Origin: Albimonas sp041685625
Lineage (GTDB): Bacteria > Pseudomonadota > Alphaproteobacteria > Rhodobacterales > Rhodobacteraceae
NCBI GenBank assembly: GCA_041685625.1
Contig: JAWLFJ010000037.1
Span: forward strand, 1-30,355
DNA length: 30,355 nt
Direction: 5' to 3'
The position numbers and the translations under genes are program-made. Numbering within the stretch: the stretch's first letter is position 1; each line of letters begins with the position of its first letter. Below are positions 18,414 to 26,499 of the stretch, one piece after another. Under the pieces are notes generated by a model. That model was not told the DNA's origin. It searched no databases and worked only from the letters and a program-made list of their open reading frames with translations.

Positions 18414-18950
18414 ATGTCCGACAGCGCACAGAAGTTCATCGGGCGCAACCGCGCTCCGCGCGTCCAGATCGAGTACGATCTCGAAACGGGCGGCGCCCAG
18501 AAGAAGATCGAGCTGCCCTTCGTCATGGGCGTGATGTCGGACCTGAAGGGCGACTACGACGCCAACGAGGGCGAGAAGCCGGAGACGGTCGGCGACCGCG
18601 ACTTCAAGGAGGTCTCCACCGCCAACTTCGACCGCTATATGAAGTCGGTGAAGCCCCGCGTGATGATGAACGTGGACAACAAGCTGGGCGGCGGCGCCGA
18701 CAGCCTCGCCGTCAACCTGACCTTCGACAGCATGAAGGACTTCAGCCCGGACCGCATCGCCCAGAAGGTGCCCGAGTTGAAGGCGCTGCTCGACAAGCGC
18801 AACCAGCTCAAGAACCTGCTCAGCCACATGGACGGCAAGCCCGACGCCGAGCAGCTGATCCAGGAGCTGCTGCAGAACGAGACCCTCCTGAAGTCCCTCG
18901 CCGCCTCCTCCGCCGACGCGGGCGAGGGCGACGCCGAAGACAAGGGCTGA
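18414..18950 (+). CDS. tssB: Type VI contractile sheath small subunit TssB (VipA/ImpB)
   Basis: The protein has 178 residues, near the usual length. AGGAGG at 18401-18406 stands 7 nt before the ATG. Family hallmarks are APRVQIEYDLETGG near residue 14, followed by ELPFVMGVMSDLKG at about 33-46, and the TFDSMKDFSPDRIA helix start near residue 102. TssB and TssC form the helical sheath around the Hcp tube whose contraction drives the spike. The C-terminal tail is acidic. tssC begins 4 nt after the stop, so the two are translated from one message. In tagJ-containing systems the TssB N-terminal helix is a known contact of TagJ, and tagJ is present downstream. Confidence 0.97.
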   Translation: MSDSAQKFIGRNRAPRVQIEYDLETGGAQKKIELPFVMGVMSDLKGDYDANEGEKPETVGDRDFKEVSTANFDRYMKSVKPRVMMNVDNKLGGGADSLAVNLTFDSMKDFSPDRIAQKVPELKALLDKRNQLKNLLSHMDGKPDAEQLIQELLQNETLLKSLAASSADAGEGDAEDKG

Positions 18951-18954
18951 CCGC

Positions 18955-20478
18955 ATGGCCGAAGAGACCGCCGCCGACCCGCAGGGCGCCCAGGGCGCCA
19001 CCGGCGAGATCGCGCTCGACGAGTTCGAGGCGCTGCTGGAGAAGCGCTTCGAGCCGCGCTCCGACGCCGCCAAGGAGGAGGTCGGCGGCGCCGTGCGCGC
19101 CCTCGCGGGCTTCCTCGAGGGGGTGATGGAGGAGCAGCGGCGCAAGAACCTGCCGCAGTCCTCGATCCGCGCGATCCGCGCCATGATCGCCGAGATCGAC
19201 CGGCTGATGTCGGATCAGATGAACGAGATCCTGCATCATCCGAAGTTCCAGCAGCTCGAAGGCTCGTGGCGCGGCCTGCGCTTCCTGTGCGAGCGGACGG
19301 AGACCGGCGTGGATCTCAAGATCCGCGTGATGAACGTGAAGAAGAAGGAGCTCTCCGACGAGCTCTCCAAGTATCAGGGCATAGACTGGGATCAGTCGCC
19401 GCTGTTCGCCAAGATCTACACAGACGGATACGGCGTGCTCAACGGCGATCCCTACGGCTGCCTCGTCGGCGACTATCACTTCGACCACACCGGCCCCGAC
19501 GTCGACCTGCTGAACGACGTCTCCAAGATCGCCGCCGCCAGCCACGCGCCTTTCATCACCGGCGTCTCGCCCAACCTGTTCGACGCCGACGACTGGGAGG
19601 GCGTGGTCGGCAAGCGCGACCTCGCCGAGATCACGGCGCGCCCGACGCACATCGCCTGGAATGCGCTGCGCGAGAAGGACGACAGCCGCTACGTCGGCCT
19701 CGCCGGTCCGCGCATGCTCGCCCGCCGCGCCTACGGCGAGAACAACCCGGTGGACGCCTTCGACTTCGTCGAGGAGACCGGCGGGAACGACGCCACCAAG
19801 TTCTGCTGGTCGAACTCGGCCTACGCCATGGCCGCCAACGTCACCCGGGCCTTCAAGCTCTACGGCTGGTGCGCGCGGATCCGCGGCGTGGAATCCGGCG
19901 GCCTGCAGGACGAGCTGCCGACCCACGTCTTCCAGGCGGATTCGGGCGAGTTCGACAGCCAGTGCCCGACCGAGGTGCAGATCGACGATCGCCGCGAGGC
20001 GGAGATGGCGCGTCTCGGGCTTATGCCGCTGGTGCACATGAAGGGCACCAACAAGGCGGCCTTCATCGGCGCGCAGTCGCTGCACAATCCGCCGAAATTC
20101 GAGGACAACGCCGCCGGCCAGCTGGCGACGTCCAACGCCATGCTCGGCGCGCGGCTGCCTTACATCTTCGCCTGCTCGCGCTTCGCCCACTTCCTCAAGC
20201 ACATGGTGCGCAACAAGATCGGCTCCTACATGGAGCGCGACGACATGGAGAAGTGGCTGGGCAACTGGATCTCCAACTACGTGGAGCTCTCGGACAACGC
20301 CTCCGAGTACGACAAGGCCAAGAAGCCGCTCAAGGCCGCCGAGGTGGTCGTCGAGGAGGACCCGGAGAACCCCGGCATGTACGACGCCAAGTTCTTCCTG
20401 CGCCCCCACTACCAGCTCGAGGGCGCCAACATCTCGCTGCGCCTCGTCTCCAAGCTTCCGTCGGAGGCCGGCGCCTGA
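18955..20478 (+). CDS. tssC: Type VI contractile sheath large subunit TssC (VipB/EvpB/ImpC)
   Basis: The protein has 507 residues, the standard size. Recognisable conserved tracts include HHPKFQQLEGSWRGLRFL (about 93-110), the GDYHF region near 177, the SRYVGLAGPRMLARRAYG stretch (about 245-262), the KFCWSNSAYAMAANV segment (about 282-296), and the C-terminal FFLRPHYQLEGANISLRLVS. The N-terminal 25 residues are Ala/Gln/Glu-rich. TssC is the main sheath protein, partner of TssB, and disassembled by ClpV after contraction. A weak AAGGG site in the end of tssB precedes the start. No deviation from the family is apparent. Confidence 0.97.
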   Translation: MAEETAADPQGAQGATGEIALDEFEALLEKRFEPRSDAAKEEVGGAVRALAGFLEGVMEEQRRKNLPQSSIRAIRAMIAEIDRLMSDQMNEILHHPKFQQLEGSWRGLRFLCERTETGVDLKIRVMNVKKKELSDELSKYQGIDWDQSPLFAKIYTDGYGVLNGDPYGCLVGDYHFDHTGPDVDLLNDVSKIAAASHAPFITGVSPNLFDADDWEGVVGKRDLAEITARPTHIAWNALREKDDSRYVGLAGPRMLARRAYGENNPVDAFDFVEETGGNDATKFCWSNSAYAMAANVTRAFKLYGWCARIRGVESGGLQDELPTHVFQADSGEFDSQCPTEVQIDDRREAEMARLGLMPLVHMKGTNKAAFIGAQSLHNPPKFEDNAAGQLATSNAMLGARLPYIFACSRFAHFLKHMVRNKIGSYMERDDMEKWLGNWISNYVELSDNASEYDKAKKPLKAAEVVVEEDPENPGMYDAKFFLRPHYQLEGANISLRLVSKLPSEAGA

Positions 20479-20598
20479 CGCCCGGTTGACGGTCGATTCA
20501 CGCGGCCGGGCGGAGGGATCACGGTCCCATCACGTCCTGCCGCGTACCAAAGGCTGCAGCCCGACGAGGGGGCTGGTTCAAGCGAAGGAGGCGCTGCA

Positions 20599-21099
20599 AT
20601 GGCCGTCGACATGTTCCTCAAGCTGGAGGGGATCCCCGGAGAGTCCGCGGACGACAAGCACCCGGGAGAGATCGACATCCTGGCCTGGAGCTGGGGCATG
20701 TCCCAGTCCGGCACCATGCACATCGGCGGGGGCGGCGGTTCCGGCAAGGCGAACTTCCAGGACCTGTCGATCACCAAGTTCGTCGACATCGCCTCGCCCG
20801 AACTGGTGAAGTTCTGCTCGAAGGGTTCGCACATCAAGAAGGGCTGGCTCTACATCCGCAAGGCGGCGGGCGACACGCCGCTCGAGTACATGATCTACAA
20901 CTTCGAGGATCTGATCGTCTCCTCGATCTCCACCGGCGGCTCCGGCGGCGAGGACCGGCTGACCGAAAACATCGGGCTCAACTTCCGCAAGTGGTGGTTC
21001 AAGTACACCCAGCAGAAGGAGACCGGGGCCGAGGGCGACAAGAAGGACTTCGGCTTCAACATCGCCGAGTACAAGCAGTGGTCGGGCGCGCCGAAGTGA
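20599..21099 (+). CDS. hcp: Hcp (TssD) type VI tube protein
   Basis: The protein has 166 residues, matching typical Hcp. GAAGGAGG stands before the ATG. It begins MAVDMFLKLEGIPGES, followed by the characteristic acidic loop and the WSWGMSQSG strand (about 31-39), then the FVDIASPEL and KFCSKGSHIKKG segments. Hcp hexamers stack into the tube that is propelled by the sheath and carries VgrG at its tip. It lies 120 bp after tssC, the largest spacer within the tssB-tssG run. That is consistent with separate control or a processed message; the spacer holds AAGGCTGCAGCCCGAC (about 20550-20565), a weak resemblance to the tssB/clpV promoter element. No sigma54 site was recognised. Confidence 0.97.
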   Translation: MAVDMFLKLEGIPGESADDKHPGEIDILAWSWGMSQSGTMHIGGGGGSGKANFQDLSITKFVDIASPELVKFCSKGSHIKKGWLYIRKAAGDTPLEYMIYNFEDLIVSSISTGGSGGEDRLTENIGLNFRKWWFKYTQQKETGAEGDKKDFGFNIAEYKQWSGAPK

Positions 21100-21110
21100 G
21101 CCCCGCCGCC

Positions 21111-21126
21111 CCGGCCGTGCGGCCGG
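21111..21126 (+). promoter_or_regulatory. Hairpin between hcp and tagJ
   Basis: CCGGCC (21111-21116), loop GTGC and GGCCGG (21121-21126) form a perfect 6-bp GC stem ending 4 nt before the tagJ ATG. tagJ has no recognisable ribosome site, so the hairpin may stabilise the 3' end of hcp mRNA and lower expression of downstream genes. This function is inferred from position. Confidence 0.45.
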
Positions 21127-21130
21127 CCCG

Positions 21131-21985
21131 ATGAGCCGGCGCGAGGCCGAGGCGGCGCTGGCGGCGGGGGACCTCTCCGCCGCCGGCGCCAAGCTGATCG
21201 AGGCGGTGCGCGCCGCCCCGGGGGACCCCGGACTGCGCGCCTTCCTGTTCGAGGTCTCAGCCCTCGCGGGGAACCGCGAGCGCGCGATGAAGGCGCTGGA
21301 ACTCCTCGGCCAGCTCCGCCCCGACTCCCTCGACATGACCACGGACTATCAGGCCGCGCTCGCCGCCGAGGCGACGCGCGACCGCGTCTTCGCCGGGGTG
21401 GAGAGACCGGACGTCTTCGGGGGGGCGCGCCCCTGGACCGACGGGCTGGCCGAGGCGCTGGCGCTCGAGTCGAGGGGCGACGCCGCAGCCGCCGTCGAGG
21501 CCCGAGCGGCCGCGCTCGACGCCGCGCCCGCCTCCCCCGGGACCGTGAACGGCGAGCGCTTCGACTGGTTCGCCGACGCCGACACCCGCCTCGGTCCGGT
21601 GCTCGAGGCGGTGATGAACGGCGCCTATCGCTGGATCCCGTTCGAGGAGATCGGCGCGCTCGAGATCGAGCCGCCCAAGGATCTGCGCGATCTGGTCTGG
21701 AGCGTCGCCGTCCTCACGCTCGCCGACGGCGGACAGTGGCCGGTCCTGATCCCGACCCGCTATCACGGCTCCGAAGACGCCGGGGCCGAGATCGCGCTCG
21801 CCCGGCGCACCGAGTGGCGCCCCCTCGGCCCGGAGGACCTGGGCCACGCGGCCGGCCTCGGCCAGCGCCTGTTCGCGCACGCCGAGGCGGACGTCCCGAT
21901 CCTGGAGCTTCGCAGCCTCGTCTTCGATCACGCCGTCGACGCGGCCGAGGCCGAGGCCGCCCGAGACCCGACCGCGGAGGGCTGA
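21131..21985 (+). CDS. tagJ: Type VI accessory protein TagJ (ImpE/HsiE family)
   Basis: The protein has 284 residues. The first half is helical and repeat-like (AEAALAAGDLSAAGAKLIEA, LRAFLFEVSALAGN, RAMKALELLGQLRPDS), typical of the TPR-like part of ImpE. The second half has the family signature RFDWFADADTRLGPVLEAV (about 144-162), followed by GAYRWIPFEEI (165-175) and PPKDLRDLVW. TagJ proteins bind the N-terminus of TssB in some type VI systems and modulate sheath handling; they are dispensable in some species. The start has no clear Shine-Dalgarno site and sits immediately behind a hairpin, 31 nt after hcp, which suggests low translation or coupling. The C-terminus is Ala/Glu-rich. Confidence 0.92.
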   Translation: MSRREAEAALAAGDLSAAGAKLIEAVRAAPGDPGLRAFLFEVSALAGNRERAMKALELLGQLRPDSLDMTTDYQAALAAEATRDRVFAGVERPDVFGGARPWTDGLAEALALESRGDAAAAVEARAAALDAAPASPGTVNGERFDWFADADTRLGPVLEAVMNGAYRWIPFEEIGALEIEPPKDLRDLVWSVAVLTLADGGQWPVLIPTRYHGSEDAGAEIALARRTEWRPLGPEDLGHAAGLGQRLFAHAEADVPILELRSLVFDHAVDAAEAEAARDPTAEG

Positions 21986-21995
21986 GCCCACGGCC

Positions 21996-22622
21996 ATGGC
22001 CGACCCCGACACCCTGTTCTGGCCCTCGCTCTACGCCCGCCTCGCCCCTTCGCGATACGGGGGCGGCGATGAGGACGCGCCGGACCCGCACGCCGCCGCG
22101 CCCGAGCCGGGCGAGGTCCCGGCCGAACGCTTCGGCGAATCCGCCTTCTTCACCGACTTCGACACCTTGCGGCTGCACGTCGAGACGGAGCTGGTCTGCC
22201 TGCTGAACGCCTCCTGCCTCGAGTCCGCGCTGCTCGCGGGCGAGCTGGACGGCCGCGCCTTCAACGAGACCCCGCGCGAGCGCCGCCGCCAGCAACTTCC
22301 CTTCCACGACGCGCCGGACGTGCGCACCTCGATCGTCAACTACGGCCTGCCCGCGATCATCGGCGCCAGCGCCTTCGCCCTCTCCGCGGCGGAGGTGGAG
22401 CAGCGCATGCGCGAGGCGATCCTCGCCTTCGAGCCGCGGATCCGCGGCGACACGTTGCGCGTTCAGATCCTCTCCCAGAAGAACGGCCGGCTCGACACCG
22501 AGGTGCCGCTCCAGTTCGTCGTGCAGGGCGAGATACGCGGGGCCGAGGACAGCGTCGGCCTCGTCATCAACACCATCTGGGACCCCGAGCGCCTGCGCTC
22601 CGAAGCCAAGGTCACCCGCTGA
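21996..22622 (+). CDS. tssE: Type VI baseplate protein TssE (gp25-like)
   Basis: The protein has 208 residues, somewhat longer than common TssE proteins (about 130-180), mainly because of a Pro/Ala/Glu-rich segment at about residues 20-45. The gp25/lysozyme-like core includes TSIVNYGLPAIIG (about 110-122), the family's best conserved motif, then the segment AEVEQRMREAILAFEPRI and the closing beta strands ending in VPLQFVVQGEI. TssE is a wedge component of the baseplate on which sheath polymerisation starts, with TssF, TssG and TssK. It begins 11 nt after tagJ, and tssF starts one base after its stop. Confidence 0.93.
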   Translation: MADPDTLFWPSLYARLAPSRYGGGDEDAPDPHAAAPEPGEVPAERFGESAFFTDFDTLRLHVETELVCLLNASCLESALLAGELDGRAFNETPRERRRQQLPFHDAPDVRTSIVNYGLPAIIGASAFALSAAEVEQRMREAILAFEPRIRGDTLRVQILSQKNGRLDTEVPLQFVVQGEIRGAEDSVGLVINTIWDPERLRSEAKVTR

Positions 22623-22623
22623 G

Positions 22624-24570
22624 ATGGACGACGAGCTGAAGCGCCTTTACGCCGCCGAACTCGCGCATCTGCGTTCCCACGCGCAGGAGTTCGCCCGCAC
22701 CGGCCGCTTCCAGCGAATCGCCGCGCGCCTCGGCCTCGACGCGCCGGAGGAGGCGCGCGACCCCTTCGTCGAATGGCTGCTGCAGGGCTACGCCTTCCTC
22801 GCCGCGCGCGTGCAGCGGCGGCTGGAGGCGGAGTTCCCCCGCTTCACCCAGGCGCTGCTTTCGGTCGTCTATCCGCACCTGACCGCGCCCACGCCGTCGA
22901 TGATCGTCGCGGCGGCGAACATGCGCCCGGACGCCGCCCTGCTGGAGGAAGGGGCCCTGCTGCCCCGCGGCGCGGCCTTCGAACTGGCGCGCGCGGCCGG
23001 GGGCGCCGGGGACCGTCCTGTGCGCTTCACCACCGCCCGCGCCCTCCGTCTGTTCCCGGTCGGCGTGGAGTCGCTCCGCTATCTCGAGGGGCCGGCCGCG
23101 GTGCGGGCCGCCGGCGCCTCCCGTCCCGCGCCCGCCGCCCTCGCCTTCGACCTGGTCGCGACGCCGGAGGCGGGCAGGCTTTCCGCCCTGGCCGCCGATC
23201 ATCTCGACCTCTTCGTCGGAGACCGGGACGGCGCCGGTCCGGATCTGTTCGAGGCCGTGATCGCCGCCGCCACCCGCGTCGAGACGGCGAAGGACGGGGC
23301 GGCCCTCTCGCTGGCGCCGCTCGGGCTCGACCGAACCACGCCGTGCCCGCGTCTCCCGGGCGAGGAGACGCGACCGGACGAGACCGACGCCCTGCTGCCC
23401 TACGGCCACCGCAGCTTCGACGGCTGGCGCCTGCTGCACGAGTTTCTCGCCTTTCCCGACCGCTTCCGCTTTCTGCGCCTCTCGGGGCTGCGCCGCGCGC
23501 TCGAAGGGCGCGAGGGGCGGCGCGCGAGCGTCCTCGTGCTGCTGAACCGCACGGCGCCGGAGCTCGCCCGCACGCTGCCCGAGGACGCGATCCGCACCAA
23601 TTGCGTGCCCGCGGTGAACCTGTTCCCGCTCTCGGCCAACGACGTGTCGCTCGCCCCCCAGCGGACCGAGCACCCGATCCTGCCCGACCGGCGCGCGACG
23701 GACTACGAGGTTCACTCGATCCTCTCCGTGACCGGGACCGGACCGGCGGGAGAGGCCGTGCCGTTCCGCCCCTTCTACTCGATCGAGGGACTCGGCGACC
23801 GCCTCGACGGCCCGCGCCGCTACTGGCACCTGGTGCGCCGCGCCCGCCAGCGCCCGGACGTCCGTTCCGACCGGGACCGCAGCCTCGATCTCTACGCGGG
23901 AACCGAGGCGTTCCTCGGCATCGTCGACCACCGCGGCGCGCCGGCTGCCGGAGCCGCCGGCCCGGTGCGCTCGGTCGGGCTCGACCTCCTCTGCTCCAAC
24001 CGCCACCGGGCGGAGCATCTGCTGGTCGATCTCGGCGCCGACGGGCGGCTCGAATCCGATCTCGCCCTCGGCTGGAGCCATGTCGAGGTCGCCGCGGGCC
24101 CCTCCGCGCCGCGCGCCGGCCTGACGGAGGGCCGGCGTCTCTGGGACGCCGTCAGCCATCTCTCGCTCAACCATCTCAGCCTGATCGACGGCGACAGGGG
24201 CGAGCGCGGCGACGCCGCCGCGGCCCTCCGCGCGCTCATGCGGATCTACGCGCCCCAGGGCTCGGAGACGGCCGAGCGGCTGATCGACGCGCTCGCCGAC
24301 GTCTCCGCGGCGCCCACCGTGCGCCGCGCGCGTCCCCTCTACGACCGTCCGGGCGACGCCGCCGCGCCCATCGCCTTCGTGCGCGGGCTCGAGGCCGGCC
24401 TCGTGTTCCGCGACGACGCCGAGGAGGCCTGCGGCCTCGCCTTGGTCCTCGCCCGCGTGCTCGCCGGTCAGGCCGACGCCAACAGCTTCGTCGAGACCGT
24501 TCTGCGCCGTCCCGACGGACGCGAGCGCGCGCGCTTCGCCCCCGAAACCGGCACGAGGCCCGCACCATGA
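22624..24570 (+). CDS. tssF: Type VI baseplate protein TssF (ImpG/VasA)
   Basis: The protein has 648 residues, slightly longer than typical (about 580-630). The N-terminus has the family pattern LKRLYAAELAHLRSHAQEFA, then DPFVEWLLQGYAFLAARVQR with EFPRFTQALLSVVYPHLTAP (about 42-85). Mid-protein, IRTNCVPAVNLFPL (about 323-336) corresponds to the conserved TNCTPxxNLF motif. TssF joins TssG as the wedge of the baseplate. Its end overlaps the tssG start (ATGA at 24567-24570), so the two are translationally coupled. Nothing in the sequence suggests damage. Confidence 0.94.
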   Translation: MDDELKRLYAAELAHLRSHAQEFARTGRFQRIAARLGLDAPEEARDPFVEWLLQGYAFLAARVQRRLEAEFPRFTQALLSVVYPHLTAPTPSMIVAAANMRPDAALLEEGALLPRGAAFELARAAGGAGDRPVRFTTARALRLFPVGVESLRYLEGPAAVRAAGASRPAPAALAFDLVATPEAGRLSALAADHLDLFVGDRDGAGPDLFEAVIAAATRVETAKDGAALSLAPLGLDRTTPCPRLPGEETRPDETDALLPYGHRSFDGWRLLHEFLAFPDRFRFLRLSGLRRALEGREGRRASVLVLLNRTAPELARTLPEDAIRTNCVPAVNLFPLSANDVSLAPQRTEHPILPDRRATDYEVHSILSVTGTGPAGEAVPFRPFYSIEGLGDRLDGPRRYWHLVRRARQRPDVRSDRDRSLDLYAGTEAFLGIVDHRGAPAAGAAGPVRSVGLDLLCSNRHRAEHLLVDLGADGRLESDLALGWSHVEVAAGPSAPRAGLTEGRRLWDAVSHLSLNHLSLIDGDRGERGDAAAALRALMRIYAPQGSETAERLIDALADVSAAPTVRRARPLYDRPGDAAAPIAFVRGLEAGLVFRDDAEEACGLALVLARVLAGQADANSFVETVLRRPDGRERARFAPETGTRPAP

Positions 24571-26393
24571 CCGACGATCCCGAAGATCCGTTCGAGACCG
24601 TCCCGCGTCCCGAAGCGCCGCGCCGCCGCGATCCCGTCGCGGCGTCGCCTCCGCCCCGGAACGACCCGTCCTGCTCCGCCGCCGAGGTCGAGGCCGTGAA
24701 GGCCGATGGCGAAGCCGTCGCGTCGGATCGTCCCGGCGAGGCCCCGCCGGATCCCTTCGCGGCCGCCGGCGATCCGGAGACCCCGCCGCCGGACGCCCCT
24801 CGGCCCGAGCAGCCGCCCGAGACGCCCCCCGACGCGCCGCCGGAGACCCCGCCCGGCCAGCCGCCGGAGGGGCCGCCGGATTCGCCGCCGGAGCGACCCG
24901 AGCCGCCCGAGGAGATCCCGCCCGAGGTCCCGCCGGAGACCGACCCGAACGCCCCGGACCCGGACGCGCCGCCGCCCGAGACGCCGCCGGAGCCGCCGTC
25001 CGAGGATCCCTTCGGGCCGCCGCGGGAGACGCCGCCCGGACCGCCGCCGGAGGCGCCCGAGCCGCCGTCCGAGGTGCCGCCGGCCCCACCGCCGGAGACG
25101 CCCCCGACGATGGGGCCGGCCGCCGCGACGAAGACCGTGGCGACGGTCGCCCCCCTCCTGCCGCCGCCCGAAGGCTCCGGCCGGGACGCGCCGGCGGGCG
25201 TCTCGTCGGAGACGGAGGCCCGAGGCCCCGCGCCGCCCGAGGACGCCCCCGAAGCCGCCGCCCCCTTCCGCGCCGCCGACCCGCTCCCGCCCGCGGCCCC
25301 TTCTGAGCCGGCCGAGGCCGCGCCAGCCCCGACGGGCCCGCCTGCCGCCGATCCGGCTCAGCCCGCCCGGCGCTCGTCCGCGCAGGACGATCTGGACGAT
25401 CTCGTCGCACGCCCTTGGGCCTGGGATCTCTTCGCCGCGGTCGAGGCCGTGCACGCCGCGCGCCCGGATCTGCCCGCGCCCGGCCGCTCCAGCCGCATCG
25501 CCGACGATCCGGTGCGCCTGCGACAGCGCCCGACCCTCGCCTTCAAGGCGTCGCCGATCGTCGCCGCCCGCCGCTCGGCCCCCGGCGGCCGCCCGGTGAT
25601 CGAACTCGAGCAGATCGCCTTCGGCCCCCTCGGACCGGCGGGACCGCTCCCGGTCCACGTCACCGACGACGCCATCCACGAGGCGAAGGAGGGCCGTCCC
25701 TGGCTTTCCGGCTTCCTCGACGTCTTCACCCACCGCATGCTGCACCTGATGGTGCGCGCCTGGCAGTCGGCCCGTCTCGCCTCCCGCCAGGCCTTCACCG
25801 CGGACGATCCCTGGCCGCGCCGCATCGCCTCGCTCTTCGGCGCCGGGCCGGCGGAATTCCGGAACCGCGACGCCTTCCCCGACGACCTCAAGCTGCACAT
25901 GGCCGGCTGGCTCGCCTCCAAGCGCCGCTCCAAGGCCGCCCTCGCCGGCGTGCTCGAGGCCGCGGTCGGCGCGCCGGTGGAGGTGCAGGAGCACGCCCCC
26001 GAATGGCTGCCGATGCCGAAGGAAGAGCAGAGCCGCCTCGGCGCCCAGGGCGCCACGCTCGGCCGCGACCTCACGCTCGGCCCCCGCTTCTTCTCGCTCC
26101 AGTCGCGGCTGCGCGTGCGCACCGCCCCGCTCGACGCCGAGGCGTTCGCGGACCTGCTTCCCGGCGGCCCCCGCCTCGCGGCCGCGCGCGACGCGGCGCG
26201 CATGCTGATGGGTCTCGCGGCGAGCTGGGAGCTGCAGCTGCGCCTGAAGCCCGAGGCCGTGCCCGATCTCGCACTCGACGGCCGCCGCCGCCTCGGACTC
26301 GACAGCTGGCTCGCCGCCGAAACCCGTCGCCTCGCCGAGGACGTGGTGCTGGAAGGGGCGGCGCCCCCCCGCGCCGTCCCGCGCCTGACCTGA
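24567..26393 (+). CDS. tssG: Type VI baseplate protein TssG (ImpH/VasB) with a long proline-rich N-terminal extension
   Basis: ATG at 24567 overlaps the tssF stop and gives 608 residues, against about 330-370 usual for TssG. Residues about 273-608 are the TssG core: WAWDLFAAVEAVHA, the VRLRQRPTLAFKAS strand, then DVFTHRMLHLMVRAWQSAR, and the tract with WLASKRRSKAALAGVL. Residues 1-272 are extra. They are dominated by Pro, Glu, Asp and Ala with repeated PPE(T/V/I)PP-like blocks, especially about 70-190, and look disordered. An internal start near the core cannot be excluded, but the extension keeps an open frame with no stop and directly overlaps tssF, so I treat it as part of the protein. TssG forms the baseplate wedge with TssF. 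The extension might be a flexible linker or docking arm; this is unknown. Confidence 0.9.
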   Translation: MTDDPEDPFETVPRPEAPRRRDPVAASPPPRNDPSCSAAEVEAVKADGEAVASDRPGEAPPDPFAAAGDPETPPPDAPRPEQPPETPPDAPPETPPGQPPEGPPDSPPERPEPPEEIPPEVPPETDPNAPDPDAPPPETPPEPPSEDPFGPPRETPPGPPPEAPEPPSEVPPAPPPETPPTMGPAAATKTVATVAPLLPPPEGSGRDAPAGVSSETEARGPAPPEDAPEAAAPFRAADPLPPAAPSEPAEAAPAPTGPPAADPAQPARRSSAQDDLDDLVARPWAWDLFAAVEAVHAARPDLPAPGRSSRIADDPVRLRQRPTLAFKASPIVAARRSAPGGRPVIELEQIAFGPLGPAGPLPVHVTDDAIHEAKEGRPWLSGFLDVFTHRMLHLMVRAWQSARLASRQAFTADDPWPRRIASLFGAGPAEFRNRDAFPDDLKLHMAGWLASKRRSKAALAGVLEAAVGAPVEVQEHAPEWLPMPKEEQSRLGAQGATLGRDLTLGPRFFSLQSRLRVRTAPLDAEAFADLLPGGPRLAAARDAARMLMGLAASWELQLRLKPEAVPDLALDGRRRLGLDSWLAAETRRLAEDVVLEGAAPPRAVPRLT

Positions 26394-26458
26394 CGCTCGC
26401 GGTCGCGCCGTGAGCCGCCAGGCCCGCCTTTTCGCTACGAGCCCGGCGCCGAAGGCGC

Positions 26459-26475
26459 TAGGCTGACGCAACGAC
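26459..26475 (+). promoter_or_regulatory. Putative clpV promoter element shared with tssB
   Basis: TAGGCTGACGCAACGAC matches the element before tssB (18358-18374, TAGGCTGCCGCAACGAT) at 15 of 17 positions. TAGGCT may be a -10 box. No good -35 hexamer lies 16-18 bp upstream; instead a small inverted repeat GCGCC/GGCGC (26446-26458) abuts it. The clpV ATG is 24 nt downstream behind a GGGGGAGGGG ribosome site. Confidence 0.4.
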
Positions 26476-26499
26476 GATCCGACCCGGGGGAGGGGATCC

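Noticed and set aside
20479..20598. A sigma54 (-24/-12) promoter before hcp
   Set aside because: Type VI genes sometimes use one, but no GG-N10-GC element of acceptable quality was found by eye in this spacer.
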